A DNA stretch of 64,000 bases, from the NCBI GenBank assembly GCA_963846925.1, contig CAWJXW010000001.1:1-64000 (forward strand). Reading direction: 5' to 3'. Position numbers and translations under genes: made by a program. Source of the DNA: JAQBQB01 sp963846925. Its GTDB lineage: Bacteria; Gemmatimonadota; Gemmatimonadetes; Gemmatimonadales; Gemmatimonadaceae. This document shows, one piece after another, positions 9,167 through 17,907 of the stretch (within the stretch, counting starts at the first letter, position 1; the number at the start of each line of letters is the position of its first letter). The notes below the pieces were generated by a model. It worked only from the letters and a program-made list of their open reading frames with translations, made no database searches and had not been told where the DNA came from.

Positions 9167-9781
9167 TCAGTTGCTCGACATCTCATCGAGCATGGCATGC
9201 ATCGTCCCGATCTCCGCGGTCTGCACCGTCTGGACGTCGTTCGCAAACACCGAGACGTCCACATCCTGGGCGGCGAGCGGCGTCGCGAAGAGATCGGAGA
9301 CCATCTTGAGCGCGCCCTCGTGGTGCTGGATCATGAGCGTGAGGAACTCGCGGTCGAAGTCCGCGCCCTTGGACGCGTCGAGCTCCTTGAGCTGCTGCGC
9401 CGTGAGCATCCCAGGCATCTGCATCGTGCGCCAGGACGACGTGTCAGGCGCGGACTGGCCGTTGCGATTCAACCAATCCTGCATCAGCCGGATTTCGGCG
9501 ATCTGCGATTGGTCAATCTTGTTCGCGAATTTGAGCACGCGCGGGTTGGCGCCGTGCTCCTTGGCCATGCGCGACATGTAGATCGCCTGCGCGTGGTGGG
9601 CGATCATCCCCTGCATGAAGTGCACGTCGGCGGCGGTGAAGACCGCGCCCTTGGGAATCGTCACGGGCGCGGACATGTCGGCCATCGATTGCTGGACGAC
9701 CCGCTTGTCGGCCGCCTTGCCCGAGGTGCACGCCAATACCGCGGCGACCGCGAGAAGCGCGAATCTTTTTGAGGTAAACAT
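9167..9781 (-). CDS. DUF305 lipoprotein
   Basis: About 204 residues from ATG 9779-9781. The N-terminus MFTSKRFALLAVAAVLAC is a lipoprotein signal with lipobox LAC. Two His-His motifs, MIAHHAQAI and MIQHHEGAL, are the hallmark of DUF305, a ferritin-like four-helix family found in exported proteins and often near metal-handling genes. The two halves repeat each other (HFMQGMIAHH against FLTLMIQHHEGALKM). A Met-rich piece (WRTMQMPGML) also suits metal binding, probably copper; that is inference. It is the first gene of the operon with the LVIVD propeller protein. Confidence 0.85.
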   Translation of the reverse strand: MFTSKRFALLAVAAVLACTSGKAADKRVVQQSMADMSAPVTIPKGAVFTAADVHFMQGMIAHHAQAIYMSRMAKEHGANPRVLKFANKIDQSQIAEIRLMQDWLNRNGQSAPDTSSWRTMQMPGMLTAQQLKELDASKGADFDREFLTLMIQHHEGALKMVSDLFATPLAAQDVDVSVFANDVQTVQTAEIGTMHAMLDEMSSN

Positions 9782-9981
9782 GGGTACGGTAGTCTGGGAC
9801 CAGGGGGATAGGATACGGGCCGGAACGGCCGTCCGCCACGGCTTCCACTCGCCCGCAAATTTCGGTATGTCGAACCCAGAGCCCCCCCCAGCCCGCCCCG
9901 CCGCCCGCCGTCGCCGCTCGCCCGCCGTGATCATAGCGCGCGTCGTCGCGTACGTCCGTCGCCGCTTGGACGACGATCGCG

Positions 9982-11139
9982 GTGCTCGCCGCCGGGCTCT
10001 TTCCCGGCGCATTGTGGGTGACGCTCGCCGTCGCGGCGTATTTCATCCTTCCGCTGGTCGTGTTCCTTCGGTGGCGCGGGTGGCCGTTCTATCCGAGCGC
10101 GGCGTTCCGCCTCCTCGTCGTCCGCCCGTTTCTGTACGCCAACCTGATGCTTCCGCTCGTCGCCGGCGCCGGCCTCATCGGCGCGCTCGGCGGGGCACTG
10201 TTCGGGCACGCTCTCATCGCCGGGCGCGCGTTCGCGTTCGTCATGCTCGTCGCGATGGCGATCTTCCTCGTCGCCGGCTACGTCGGCTCGCGGTCGCTCG
10301 TCGTGCGCCACGTTGACGCGTTCGTACCGGAGCTGCCGCCGAACTTCGACGGGCTCAAGATCGGCCAGCTCTCCGACCTCCACGTCGGACCGCACACGTC
10401 GCGTCGCTTCATCGACCAGGTCGTCCGCGCGACGCACGCGCTGGCGCCCGATCTCATCGCGATCACCGGCGACCTCGTCGACGACCGCGCCGAGGACGTC
10501 GCCATCTACGCCGATCTGCTCGGCTCACTCGCCGCGCCGTTGGGCGTGTTCATGATTCCCGGCAACCACGACGTCTACGCGGGATGGGACGACGTCGAAG
10601 ACGCGCTACGCCGAGCGCAACTCGGCACGGTGCTCGTGAACGAAGCGCACGTCATTCGACGTGGCGGCGACGCGATCGCGCTCGTCGGAACGGGCGACCC
10701 CGCTGGCGGCCGGCGAGGAACGTCGCGCGCCGCGCCCGACATCGACCGCGCGCTCGCCGGCGTGCCGGAGGACGCGACGGTCGTCGCGTTCGCGCACAAT
10801 CCCTCGCTCTGGCCGTCGCTCGCCAAGCGGGGAGTGGCGCTCACGCTGAGCGGACACACGCACTGGGGGCAGTTCGCGCTCCCCATGCTCGGGTGGAGCC
10901 TCGCGTCGCCGTTCCTCTCGCACGCGATGGGGGCGCACACGAGCGAGGACGCGGTCTTGTACATCAGCCCAGGGACGGGATACTGGGGGATTCCGTTTCG
11001 GATCGGGGCGAGGCCGGAGGTGACGCTCGTGACGCTCAGAAAGGCGAAAGAAGCGGCAGCCGCCGTACACAGAGCGAGGTCGGCTAGTCGCGCTGGCCCG
11101 TGGCTTCAGACCAGCATCGAGCATCGAGCATCGAGATGA
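9982..11139 (+). CDS. Membrane-anchored metallophosphoesterase (YkuE-like)
   Basis: The GTG start at 9982 gives about 385 residues. Four hydrophobic segments fill the first 110 residues. The calcineurin-like phosphoesterase domain follows with all metal motifs in order: LSDLHVG (near residue 130), ITGDLVDD, IPGNHDVY, and GHTHWGQ (near 290). The family hydrolyses phosphomonoesters or diesters, and YkuE-type members are thought to act on lipid pyrophosphates at the membrane. The last ~25 residues are read from a repetitive tail (TSIEHRASR, encoded by GCATCGA repeats) and probably extend the natural C-terminus. It is transcribed away from the DUF305 operon across a 200-base divergent region (9782-9981). 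Confidence 0.85.
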   Translation: MLAAGLFPGALWVTLAVAAYFILPLVVFLRWRGWPFYPSAAFRLLVVRPFLYANLMLPLVAGAGLIGALGGALFGHALIAGRAFAFVMLVAMAIFLVAGYVGSRSLVVRHVDAFVPELPPNFDGLKIGQLSDLHVGPHTSRRFIDQVVRATHALAPDLIAITGDLVDDRAEDVAIYADLLGSLAAPLGVFMIPGNHDVYAGWDDVEDALRRAQLGTVLVNEAHVIRRGGDAIALVGTGDPAGGRRGTSRAAPDIDRALAGVPEDATVVAFAHNPSLWPSLAKRGVALTLSGHTHWGQFALPMLGWSLASPFLSHAMGAHTSEDAVLYISPGTGYWGIPFRIGARPEVTLVTLRKAKEAAAAVHRARSASRAGPWLQTSIEHRASR

Positions 11140-11345
11140 GAGAAGCCGGATCTGCTTTGAACTCCTCTCGCCAATACTGAGCACTGGTCCCACGCAGGAA
11201 TCAGGACTGCTCGAGCAGTCGGTGGTCAGAGGCCTGACGTCAGGGAGGCAGTCTCGCGCCTGGGTGGGCAGCGTGGGGAGTAATGCCGCACGGAGTGCAA
11301 AGCGGTTCCCACGCCTCGCTCTCTCGATGCTGAATGCTCGATGCC
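11113..11345. repeat. Inverted GCATCGA-type repeats flanking a 190-base noncoding segment
   Basis: The left arm at about 11113-11135 has three tandem copies of GCATCGA. The right arm at about 11324-11345 carries CTCGATGCTGAATGCTCGAT, the inverse complement with one variant unit. The region between has no supported gene and contains short hairpins (CTGCTCGAGCAG near 11201). The arms overlap the last codons of the phosphoesterase gene. Confidence 0.6.
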
Positions 11346-11388
11346 GGTCTCGCCACTGGCTACGCGGGCAACCACGACCAGCCGAGCC

Positions 11389-11682
11389 TTAGGCCTTTGC
11401 CTCGAACGCCTGAGCCAGCAGCGACTCCCAAACTTTATCGACCGCCTCGATCGCCGCCGTCGCCACCTCCGCCCCTTCTCGCCGATTCGTGAGCCGCCGG
11501 TGGTTTCGCTCGTAGGACTCGCGGTACCGAGCGGTCGCCGCGTCGCGATCGAGATTCTTGGCGTACCATCGGGCGACGATCGTGAGCGTCTCGACGCTCC
11601 ACTGCGTGGCGGGTAGCGAGCCGTCCTCGTACTTCAGCACAAGCTCCCACTCCGCGGAGCGGAACTCCGCGGTGAGCGTCAT
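11389..11682 (-). CDS. Hypothetical small protein
   Basis: Ninety-seven residues from ATG 11680-11682 (MTLTAEFRSAEWELVLKYED) rich in charged residues, with an acidic/aromatic first half and a helical second half (RYRESYERNHRRLTNRREG). No signal peptide or membrane segment. In-frame sequence upstream of this ATG is also open, so an earlier non-ATG start is possible. It lies 104 bases downstream of the GNAT gene on the same strand. I do not recognise the family. Confidence 0.5.
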   Translation of the reverse strand: MTLTAEFRSAEWELVLKYEDGSLPATQWSVETLTIVARWYAKNLDRDAATARYRESYERNHRRLTNRREGAEVATAAIEAVDKVWESLLAQAFEAKA

Positions 11683-11786
11683 CGGGTCGGTCACGTATCT
11701 GTCCTCGCTGCGGTTGGGTTCGAAGGTCCAATCAAGATCGGAGGGTCTGCGATGCTCGGCTAGAGCCGCGGCTGAAAAGAAACGCG

Positions 11787-12269
11787 TCAGTCCGTCAGTT
11801 CGGTGGTCATCTCGATCATCGTCCGGCGGAATCCGACGCTCTCGAAAAGGTGCTGGGCGGCGTCGTTCTGCGTCGCGGTGCTGAGCACGACCTGCGTCGA
11901 TCCGTGATTCTTCAAGAATCCTAAAGCCGCCTCGACGAGCTTCCGCCCGACGCCATGGTTGCGCCGGTTCGGGTCGACGACGACATCGTAGAGTATTCCC
12001 GCCGGTCCGCGCAGCGACATGTAGTCGCGGCCCTCGACGCCGGAATACGAGTACCCGACGACCTCGCCGCCGTCCTCGGCCACGAGCACGGCGACGTTCG
12101 GCTTCTCGAGCTGCGTGCCGAGGAACCACGAGTAGCCGGCCTCCGTTTCAGAGGTCGCGGGGATGAATCTCTTGGCGTCGAACTCGTGGTGCGCCCGCAC
12201 GAGCAGCGCGCCGAGCCGGCCGAGGGCGGGGAGGTCGGCCGGCGTCGCGGCTCGAATCTCTATCGCCAT
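11787..12269 (-). CDS. GNAT-family N-acetyltransferase
   Basis: A 160-residue protein from ATG 12267-12269 (MAIEIRAATPADLPALGRLG). The GNAT core is complete: VAVLVAEDGGEVVGYSYSGV, then VVDPNRRNHGVGRKLVEAAL, which holds the acetyl-CoA pyrophosphate loop, and TATQNDAAQHLFESVGFRR. The substrate is not evident. Its ATG shares one base with the stop of the preceding kelch gene (TGATG), so the two are translationally coupled. Confidence 0.85.
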   Translation of the reverse strand: MAIEIRAATPADLPALGRLGALLVRAHHEFDAKRFIPATSETEAGYSWFLGTQLEKPNVAVLVAEDGGEVVGYSYSGVEGRDYMSLRGPAGILYDVVVDPNRRNHGVGRKLVEAALGFLKNHGSTQVVLSTATQNDAAQHLFESVGFRRTMIEMTTELTD

Positions 12270-13258
12270 CAGCGCGTGCGATGCGACATCGACCAGACGT
12301 CGTTGCGATAGATGAAGCGCTGCGTGCCGTTCTCGTTGACCGAGTACTTTCCGCCGGCCATGAAGAGCTTCCCGTCGAACACCCACACGGCGGGCGCGCC
12401 ACGCGCTGACCACGGTGCGGATCCCTCGCGCCACGTTGCGCCGTCGCTGGTCACGAGGAACGCCGGCGCGAAGGTGGAGTTGCGGTTGGCGGCGATCAAC
12501 CAGAGTTGATCGTCGTAGACGACGGGTGCGCCGCCCCACGCGTCGCCGGCGCGATTGGGGCTCTTCTCCCAGTTGATGCCGTCGGCCGAGGACCATACCT
12601 CGCGCTTCGAGTTCGGATTTGGCTCGCGTTCGCCGTCGATCACCCCGCCGCCGATCACCCAGATGCGATTCTTGAACACGGGCACCATGTCCGCGGTGCG
12701 CGGCGTCCAGTCCGCATGCTCGGCGACGCGCGTCCAATGCACGCCGTCGGCGGAGCTCCACACGTCATTGTAATACGTGTGTCCATCGTAACCGCCGAGC
12801 AGCCAGATCTTGTCCTGAAAGACCGCGGCGCCGTAGAAGACGCGCGCCGGGAGATTGGATTCGCCGGCGACAACTTCCCATCGCTTGAAGTCGCGCGTCC
12901 GCGCGATGCGCGACGCGAGGTGCAGGTCGAGATAGTTCCCGGTCATCGTGCCGAGCGCGTAGACGGCGTCGTGGAACTGGACGTAGTGCTGATAGCCGGT
13001 GTTGAGTCCCGATGCGGGGAGATCCGATCGAACCCACGTTCGGCCGTCGCGCGACGACCAGCCGCCGCGCGGATGGAAGGCCCACATCTCGCCACGCACG
13101 ACGAACACGGGAAAGTTGTACGACCCCTCGAACGCGGCGGAGTCCTTCTCGCGCGCCCACTGGTAGTCGGTGCGCAGGGCCGCTCGCGTCGCTTGCGCGT
13201 GCCCCAAGGACGGCAGCGCGGCGACGACTGTCAAAAGGACCGCGGATCTCCTCGTCAC
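12269..13258 (-). CDS. Secreted kelch-like beta-propeller protein
   Basis: A 329-residue protein with a signal peptide (MTRRSAVLLTVVAALPSLG, cleavage after HAQA). The rest repeats a kelch/galactose-oxidase-like unit, for example GYDGHTYYNDVWSSADGVHW, NRIWVIGGGVIDGE and VWSSADGINWEKS, with Gly-Gly and Trp landmarks spaced about 50 residues apart. It forms a propeller in the periplasm or outside; the ligand is unknown. It is followed at once by the coupled GNAT gene, an unusual functional pairing. Confidence 0.8.
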   Translation of the reverse strand: MTRRSAVLLTVVAALPSLGHAQATRAALRTDYQWAREKDSAAFEGSYNFPVFVVRGEMWAFHPRGGWSSRDGRTWVRSDLPASGLNTGYQHYVQFHDAVYALGTMTGNYLDLHLASRIARTRDFKRWEVVAGESNLPARVFYGAAVFQDKIWLLGGYDGHTYYNDVWSSADGVHWTRVAEHADWTPRTADMVPVFKNRIWVIGGGVIDGEREPNPNSKREVWSSADGINWEKSPNRAGDAWGGAPVVYDDQLWLIAANRNSTFAPAFLVTSDGATWREGSAPWSARGAPAVWVFDGKLFMAGGKYSVNENGTQRFIYRNDVWSMSHRTR

Positions 13259-13973
13259 GCTGAGAAAATAAGCACGACCCCGGATTGCCGGCGAGGCGTC
13301 TTCAATCCCGTGCGCAGCTTGCTGGAGACTTCACGGCGTACCCGGGCGGCGACCCGGCCGTCGTGCGCATCGACGAATACTCTGACGGCGGTCGGATCGC
13401 GCTTCGCCAACTCGCGAAGCGCCCACGACAGCGCCTTCACGACCATGTCGTCGCGATCGGCGAGAAGTTGCCGGCAGACGCGGAGCGTACGCCGGGCGTC
13501 GCCTCCCTCGAAGCGCCGCGCGCTTTCGTGTTGAGCGGAACGGTGGCGACGAGGGCGAGGCGACGGCGCCAGCGATCCGTCGATCGCGCGAGACGATCGA
13601 TCGTCGTGTCGGACACTTGCCCCTCGCGCCAGGCGGGGCCGAGGATGGTGACGCCGAAGAGGTCCACCGTCCCCCAATCTTCGAGACCCTTCGCCATCCG
13701 GGCTACTTGTCGTTCGGTGAGCGCCGCCGCCGCGGCACGGTGCGCGGCGACGACCTCGTACGCGATCAAGCGCTCCTCCCAACACCCGTCAGCCGACAAG
13801 GCGAGCGCAAACTCGACGACCACATGCGCCGGCTGCTCCTTTAGCAGCTTCGAATAGCGTCGGCGAACTGACCGCACCGTCGGCACGTCATGGTGCTTGA
13901 GAGTCGCGAGGTCTTTCCTCGCGCGAGCGGCGAGGCGGTCGGGTGCCAGATCATGGGGCGCGCCGAGCGTCAT
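13255..13973 (-). CDS. DNA alkylation repair protein (AlkD-like HEAT repeats), one frame break
   Basis: From an ATG overlapping the kinase stop (13970-13973) the protein reads VRSVRRRYSKLLKEQPAHVV, KGLEDWGTVDLFGVTILGPA and RWRRRLALVATVPLNT. Near 13520 the frame changes and continues as RTLRVCRQLLADRDDMVVKA, LSWALRELAKRDP and RREVSSKLRTG. This is the HEAT-like AlkD fold, a glycosylase that excises N3- and N7-alkylpurines without base flipping. Conserved Trp and Asp residues (EDWGTVD) are present. About 240 residues, normal length. Coupled by ATGA overlap to the upstream histidine kinase gene. One single-base indel restores the whole gene. Confidence 0.85.
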
Positions 13974-15478
13974 CGAATTCCGCTCGCAACGCGCGGCTCG
14001 GGCGTCAGCGGAGGCACGTCTTCGCCACCGCCACCCGGCGGAAGCGTGAAGTAGAAGGTCGCTCCGCCCTCGGAGTTCGGCTCGGCCCAGATCCGACCGC
14101 CGTGCGCGTCGACGATCGCCCGGCTGACGGAGAGGCCGACGCCCGTTCCATTGGGCTTCGTCGTGTACGACAGGGAGAACATTCGTCCCATGTCGACGCG
14201 CCCGAGGCCGACGCCGTTGTCGCCCACCTCGACGCGAATGCCGTCGGCAACCTCGGATGATCGGATCCAGATTCGCGCGGCGGGGCGAGATTCGGTGGCG
14301 TCGATCGCGTTTGCTATCAGGTTCAGCAGGACTTGTTGCAGCTCGACGCGATCGCCGCGCACCGGCGGCAGATTCGCGGCCAGGCTGGTGGCGACGTGGA
14401 CGCCGCTGTCGGCGACTCGCGTGGACGCCAGGGTTCGCGTTTCCTCGATCACGCCGTTAACGTCGACCGGCGCGGTTCGCACCGTGCGATAGCGAAAGAG
14501 CTCTCGATTTCGCCGCGTCACCTCGGCCGCGCGCTCTCCCGCTTCGACCACGCCGCGAAGAGACGCTCTGATCTCATCGGCGCCGGGCGTCTTGTCGGGG
14601 AGCGCTTGCAAAGCGGTCTTCGCGTTCAGGAGAATCGCAGTGAGCGGCTGGAGCAGCTCGTGAGCGAGCGCCGCCGCGAATTCTCCCATGGCCGTAAGGC
14701 GGGAGACGCGGTCGAGCTCCGTCTGGGCCAGGATCATTTGCTCGTGGCTTTCCCCAAGCTCGCGCGCCAGCACCGTGGCGCGGAGCAGATCGTTGCTCAA
14801 CCCGACACAGACCACGACGAGAAAGCCGAGGGGGACCAGGCTGATGAAATATGGACTCTTGTAATCCGACGCGCCCAGCACGAACTCCATCCCGCGGATC
14901 AACGCGGCGAAGATCGACGGACCGAGGATGGCTCCCATGAGCAGCGCTTGCAGTCGCCGGCCCTTCCGCCACGCCGTGATCGAGGCGTCGGTCAGGTACA
15001 CGAGAAACAACACTATGCCCGCGTTGCCAACCAGCATCCACGGATTCGTTCGGCCGACTGGAATGGAGATCGGCTCGCCGAGGATCGACGTGGTTTGAAT
15101 CGCCGTGATCTCGCGGAAATTCAGATTGAGCGGGATCGCGAAGTTGAGCGCCAGCGCGACGACACGCACCGCGATGATCGACCACATGAGCCAGTCTCGC
15201 CCGGCCTTGAGGTAGTCCCGGGCGAAGAGGACGACGGAGATGAGCGCCCACGCCAGCGGGATGTGGAGCCAACGCAGCGTGGTGGCAAATTCCTCCGGCG
15301 TCCGCGAGTGCATCAGCGCGACGTCGAATCCGACGACGACCGCCGCCGAGAAGGCGCAGTTGCTCAGCAGCAGGTTCGTCCGCGCGTCGCGAGCGCGCAG
15401 CCAGACGAACAGGTGAACGACGGCGACCGTGAGGCAGGACGCCGCGATCATCGAACAGAAGATGGTGATCCAGCTCAT
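13970..15478 (-). CDS. Membrane sensor histidine kinase
   Basis: About 502 residues from ATG 15476-15478 (MSWITIFCSMIAASCLTVAV). Seven to eight hydrophobic segments fill the first 260 residues. The HisKA domain follows with the phospho-acceptor in FAAALAHELLQPLTAI, then HATPase_c with N box LNLIANAIDAT, G1 GDNGVGLG and G2 NGTGVGLSVSRAIVDAHGG. It therefore autophosphorylates and should pass phosphate to a response regulator, but none lies in the window, so it is an orphan here. The signal sensed by the membrane domain is unknown. The frame is intact; the stop overlaps the AlkD-like start. Confidence 0.9.
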   Translation of the reverse strand: MSWITIFCSMIAASCLTVAVVHLFVWLRARDARTNLLLSNCAFSAAVVVGFDVALMHSRTPEEFATTLRWLHIPLAWALISVVLFARDYLKAGRDWLMWSIIAVRVVALALNFAIPLNLNFREITAIQTTSILGEPISIPVGRTNPWMLVGNAGIVLFLVYLTDASITAWRKGRRLQALLMGAILGPSIFAALIRGMEFVLGASDYKSPYFISLVPLGFLVVVCVGLSNDLLRATVLARELGESHEQMILAQTELDRVSRLTAMGEFAAALAHELLQPLTAILLNAKTALQALPDKTPGADEIRASLRGVVEAGERAAEVTRRNRELFRYRTVRTAPVDVNGVIEETRTLASTRVADSGVHVATSLAANLPPVRGDRVELQQVLLNLIANAIDATESRPAARIWIRSSEVADGIRVEVGDNGVGLGRVDMGRMFSLSYTTKPNGTGVGLSVSRAIVDAHGGRIWAEPNSEGGATFYFTLPPGGGGEDVPPLTPEPRVASGIR

Positions 15479-15615
15479 ATCGAGACCACGTCGTCCCGTG
15501 TGGCTTCCACCATAGTTGAACGGCTTGGCGCGTGAACGGCCATCCCAATAGGTCGCACGATTCGGAATCGCGCAACCACCGCCACTCATCTACGGGCGCC
15601 AGGCTTGAACCGGAT

Positions 15616-16035
15616 TCATGTCGCGTGCCTCACGCCCGTCCGCGGCGGGGGGAGGGGGAGAGGCGCGTCGGCGCGGATCTCGGTCCACTCCACGCGCCCG
15701 CCGCGAATCGCGTCGCGGACGAGCCGCTCGCGGGTCGTCAGCTTCGCGGCGCCGGTCTTCACCTCGACGAACACGATACGTCGCAGGTCGCCCTCGTCGA
15801 GCCCGTCGAACACCACGAAGTCCACCGGTCGTCCGAGGAACTGGGCGTCCTTGGGGTTGAAGCGGAACCCGGGGAGGTAGGGCACGAGCTGCTCGTAGAT
15901 CTGCCCGCGCGTCACCGCGCGGCTCTGCTGCGCGCCCTCGGCGCGCATTCGACGCGCGAACTTCGGCGCGATGACCGCGATGACCAGGAGCGCGACGACC
16001 GCTCCGATCGCTATCCCGACGAGGAGCATGCCCAT
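15616..16035 (-). CDS. Membrane-anchored Holliday-junction-resolvase-like endonuclease (COG4741-type)
   Basis: A 139-residue protein from ATG 16033-16035 (MGMLLVGIAIGAVVALLVIA). The single N-terminal helix is followed by a basic linker and a PD-(D/E)XK-type core: FLGRPVDFVVFDGLDEG, then IVFVEVKTGAAKLTTRER, with Asp and Glu-x-Lys in the expected order. It matches the predicted secreted or membrane nuclease distantly related to archaeal resolvases. Role unknown. An in-frame upstream ATG exists, but this start gives the usual length. Its start lies 86 bases from the divergent DNA ligase gene. Confidence 0.75.
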   Translation of the reverse strand: MGMLLVGIAIGAVVALLVIAVIAPKFARRMRAEGAQQSRAVTRGQIYEQLVPYLPGFRFNPKDAQFLGRPVDFVVFDGLDEGDLRRIVFVEVKTGAAKLTTRERLVRDAIRGGRVEWTEIRADAPLPLPPPRTGVRHAT

Positions 16036-16121
16036 TCTATGGCCGTTGCTCGAAAGGGGAGGGAGCCTCAATCTAATGCTCGACACGTTCTCACTCGCGC
16101 CGCTTCCGGCCCCACACTGAG

Positions 16122-17024
16122 ATGGCCAAACCTGCCCCATCAGATCCGCCGGTTCGTGAGGTGTTCCCCGACTGGATCGAGCCGATGGCGGCGACGCTCA
16201 CGCAGGAGCGTTTCACGGGCTCGGACTGGACGTTCGAGCGAAAGTACGACGGCATCCGCCTGATCGCGTTCAAGCAGGGCGACGTCGTTCGACTCTACTC
16301 GCGCACGAGAAAGGAGAAGGCGCTCCCCGGCATCGCGGCCGCCGTGGCGGCAATCCCGGTCGCCGACGTGATCCTCGACGGTGAAGTCGAGTGGGATGGG
16401 CACACGGCGTACCATGTGTTCGACGTCATCTGGATCGACGGCCGCGACGTCACGCGACTCCCGCTGACCGAACGCCGGCGCATTCTCGCCGAGTTGCCGC
16501 TCGCCGCGCCGATGCGACGCGTCGCGGAGCTCGACGACGCGGCGCCGTGGGAGCGCGCGTGCGCGGAGGGCTGGGAGGGCGTGATCGCGAAGAGGCGCGA
16601 TTCGCCGTACGAGCACAAGCGATCCAAGCTCTGGCTCAAGATGAAGTGCGAGCTGTCGCACGACTTCGTCGTCGGCGGCTTCACCGACGCTCAGGGAAAA
16701 CGCGTGGGACTCGGCGCGCTGCTCGTCGGCTACTTCGAGGGCGACGATTTCGTTTTCGCTGGTAAGGTCGGCACAGGGTTCGACACGAAGCTCTTGACCG
16801 AGCTTCGCGCGCGATTCGACACGATGGAGCTGGAGAAGACGCCCTTCACCAAGGCAAAAGGGCTTCCCAGGGTGCGCGCGCATTGGGTGCGGCCGGAAGT
16901 CGTCGTGCGCGTGGCGTTCATCGAGTGGACGGTCCACACCAAGCTGCGCCACTCGCGGCTCCTGAGCGTACGGACGGACGTCCGGCCGCGCGACGTGGTG
17001 CGAGACCAACCCCGCGGCCAATGA
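16122..17024 (+). CDS. ligD: ATP-dependent DNA ligase, LigD ligase domain
   Basis: A 300-residue ligase. Adenylation motif I is FERKYDGIRL with the nucleotide-accepting Lys at residue 41. Next come LDGEVEW (motif III), EGWEGVIAKRRDSPYEHKR (motif IV) and LWLKMKC (motif V), and the C-terminal OB fold with FAGKVGTGFD. It seals breaks in Ku-dependent end joining in families of this type. The stop overlaps the ATG of the polymerase-domain gene (ATGA at 17021-17024), so ligase and polymerase are separate but coupled polypeptides. No nuclease (PE) domain is fused, and Ku is not in the window. Confidence 0.9.
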   Translation: MAKPAPSDPPVREVFPDWIEPMAATLTQERFTGSDWTFERKYDGIRLIAFKQGDVVRLYSRTRKEKALPGIAAAVAAIPVADVILDGEVEWDGHTAYHVFDVIWIDGRDVTRLPLTERRRILAELPLAAPMRRVAELDDAAPWERACAEGWEGVIAKRRDSPYEHKRSKLWLKMKCELSHDFVVGGFTDAQGKRVGLGALLVGYFEGDDFVFAGKVGTGFDTKLLTELRARFDTMELEKTPFTKAKGLPRVRAHWVRPEVVVRVAFIEWTVHTKLRHSRLLSVRTDVRPRDVVRDQPRGQ

Positions 17025-17885
17025 GCGACGTCACGATCACGCATCCCGAGAAGGTGATGTTCCCCGACGATGGGATCACCAAGGGAGAGCTGGCGGCGTA
17101 CTACGAGCTGGTCGCTCCAGCCATGCTGCTACATATGAAGGGGCGCCCTGTCACTCTCGAGCGCTTTCACCGCGGCATCGGCGAAAAAGGGGGGCTTCTT
17201 TCAAAAGAACGTCGTGAAGGGCGCGCCGGCGTGGCTCGAGCGCGTGGCGGTGCCGAAGAAGGACGGTGTCGTCAACTATCCCGTCGTGCGCGACACGCGC
17301 GGCATCATGTGGCTGGCGAATCAGAACTGCATCACCCCGCACGTGTGGACGTCGCGCGTGCCCGATCTCTTCCACCCCGACCTCTGCATCTTCGACCTCG
17401 ATCCGCTCGAGGAGAACGCCGTTGCGCTGCGCTCGGCGACGCTCCTGATACGCGATACGCTGGCGGAGCTCGGCGTAACGAGCTGGGTCAAGACGTCGGG
17501 CTCGAAGGGATTCCACGTCGCGTTCGCGCTCGACGAAAAATCGGACAGCGGCCAGGTCGCGCACTTCGCGCATGCACTCGGCCGAGAGCTCGTCCGGCGC
17601 GCTCCGGATCTGTTGACGCAGGAATTCTACAAGGCCGACCGTGGCGGGAAGATTCTGATCGATACGGCGCGCAACGAATTCGGCGCCACGTATGCGGCGG
17701 CGTACGCGGTGCGCCCAAAGCCGGGTGCGCCGGTGTCGGCGCCGTGTACGTGGGACGAAGTGGAAAGCGGTGAAGCCGGCCCCCGAACGTTCACGCTGCG
17801 CACGATGGCCGAGCGTCTCGATGCGCGCGGCGATCTATGGTCGGAGATCTTTCAGGCCAGGGCTTCGCTGCCCACGGCGCCCTGA
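17021..17885 (+). CDS. LigD-type DNA polymerase/primase (PrimPol), one frame break
   Basis: Starts at ATG 17021 with THPEKVMFPDDGITKGELAA, the usual opening of LigD polymerase domains. The frame changes inside a GAAAAAGGGGGG run near 17190; dropping one G restores EKGGFFQKNVVKGAPAW. The catalytic Asp pair is in CIFDLDP, and the nucleotide-binding SGSKGFHV and the conserved TARNEFGATYAAAYAVRP follow. About 288 residues. These AEP-superfamily polymerases fill gaps and add ribonucleotides during end joining. Partner of the ligase just upstream. The homopolymer position makes a sequencing indel the best explanation of the break. Confidence 0.9.
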
Positions 17886-17907
17886 CGCGGACGCCTCGGC
17901 GCCATCC

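Noticed and set aside
7214..9772. An 852-codon plus-strand open frame opposite the LVIVD and DUF305 genes
   Set aside because: It is rich in Arg, Val, His and Asp from reverse reading of GC-rich codons, has no motif, and the opposite strand encodes two clear exported proteins with a terminator.
11140..11388. Repeat-rich gap considered as a CRISPR array
   Set aside because: Units are 7 bases, adjacent and too short. There are no spacers of constant length and no cas genes in the window.
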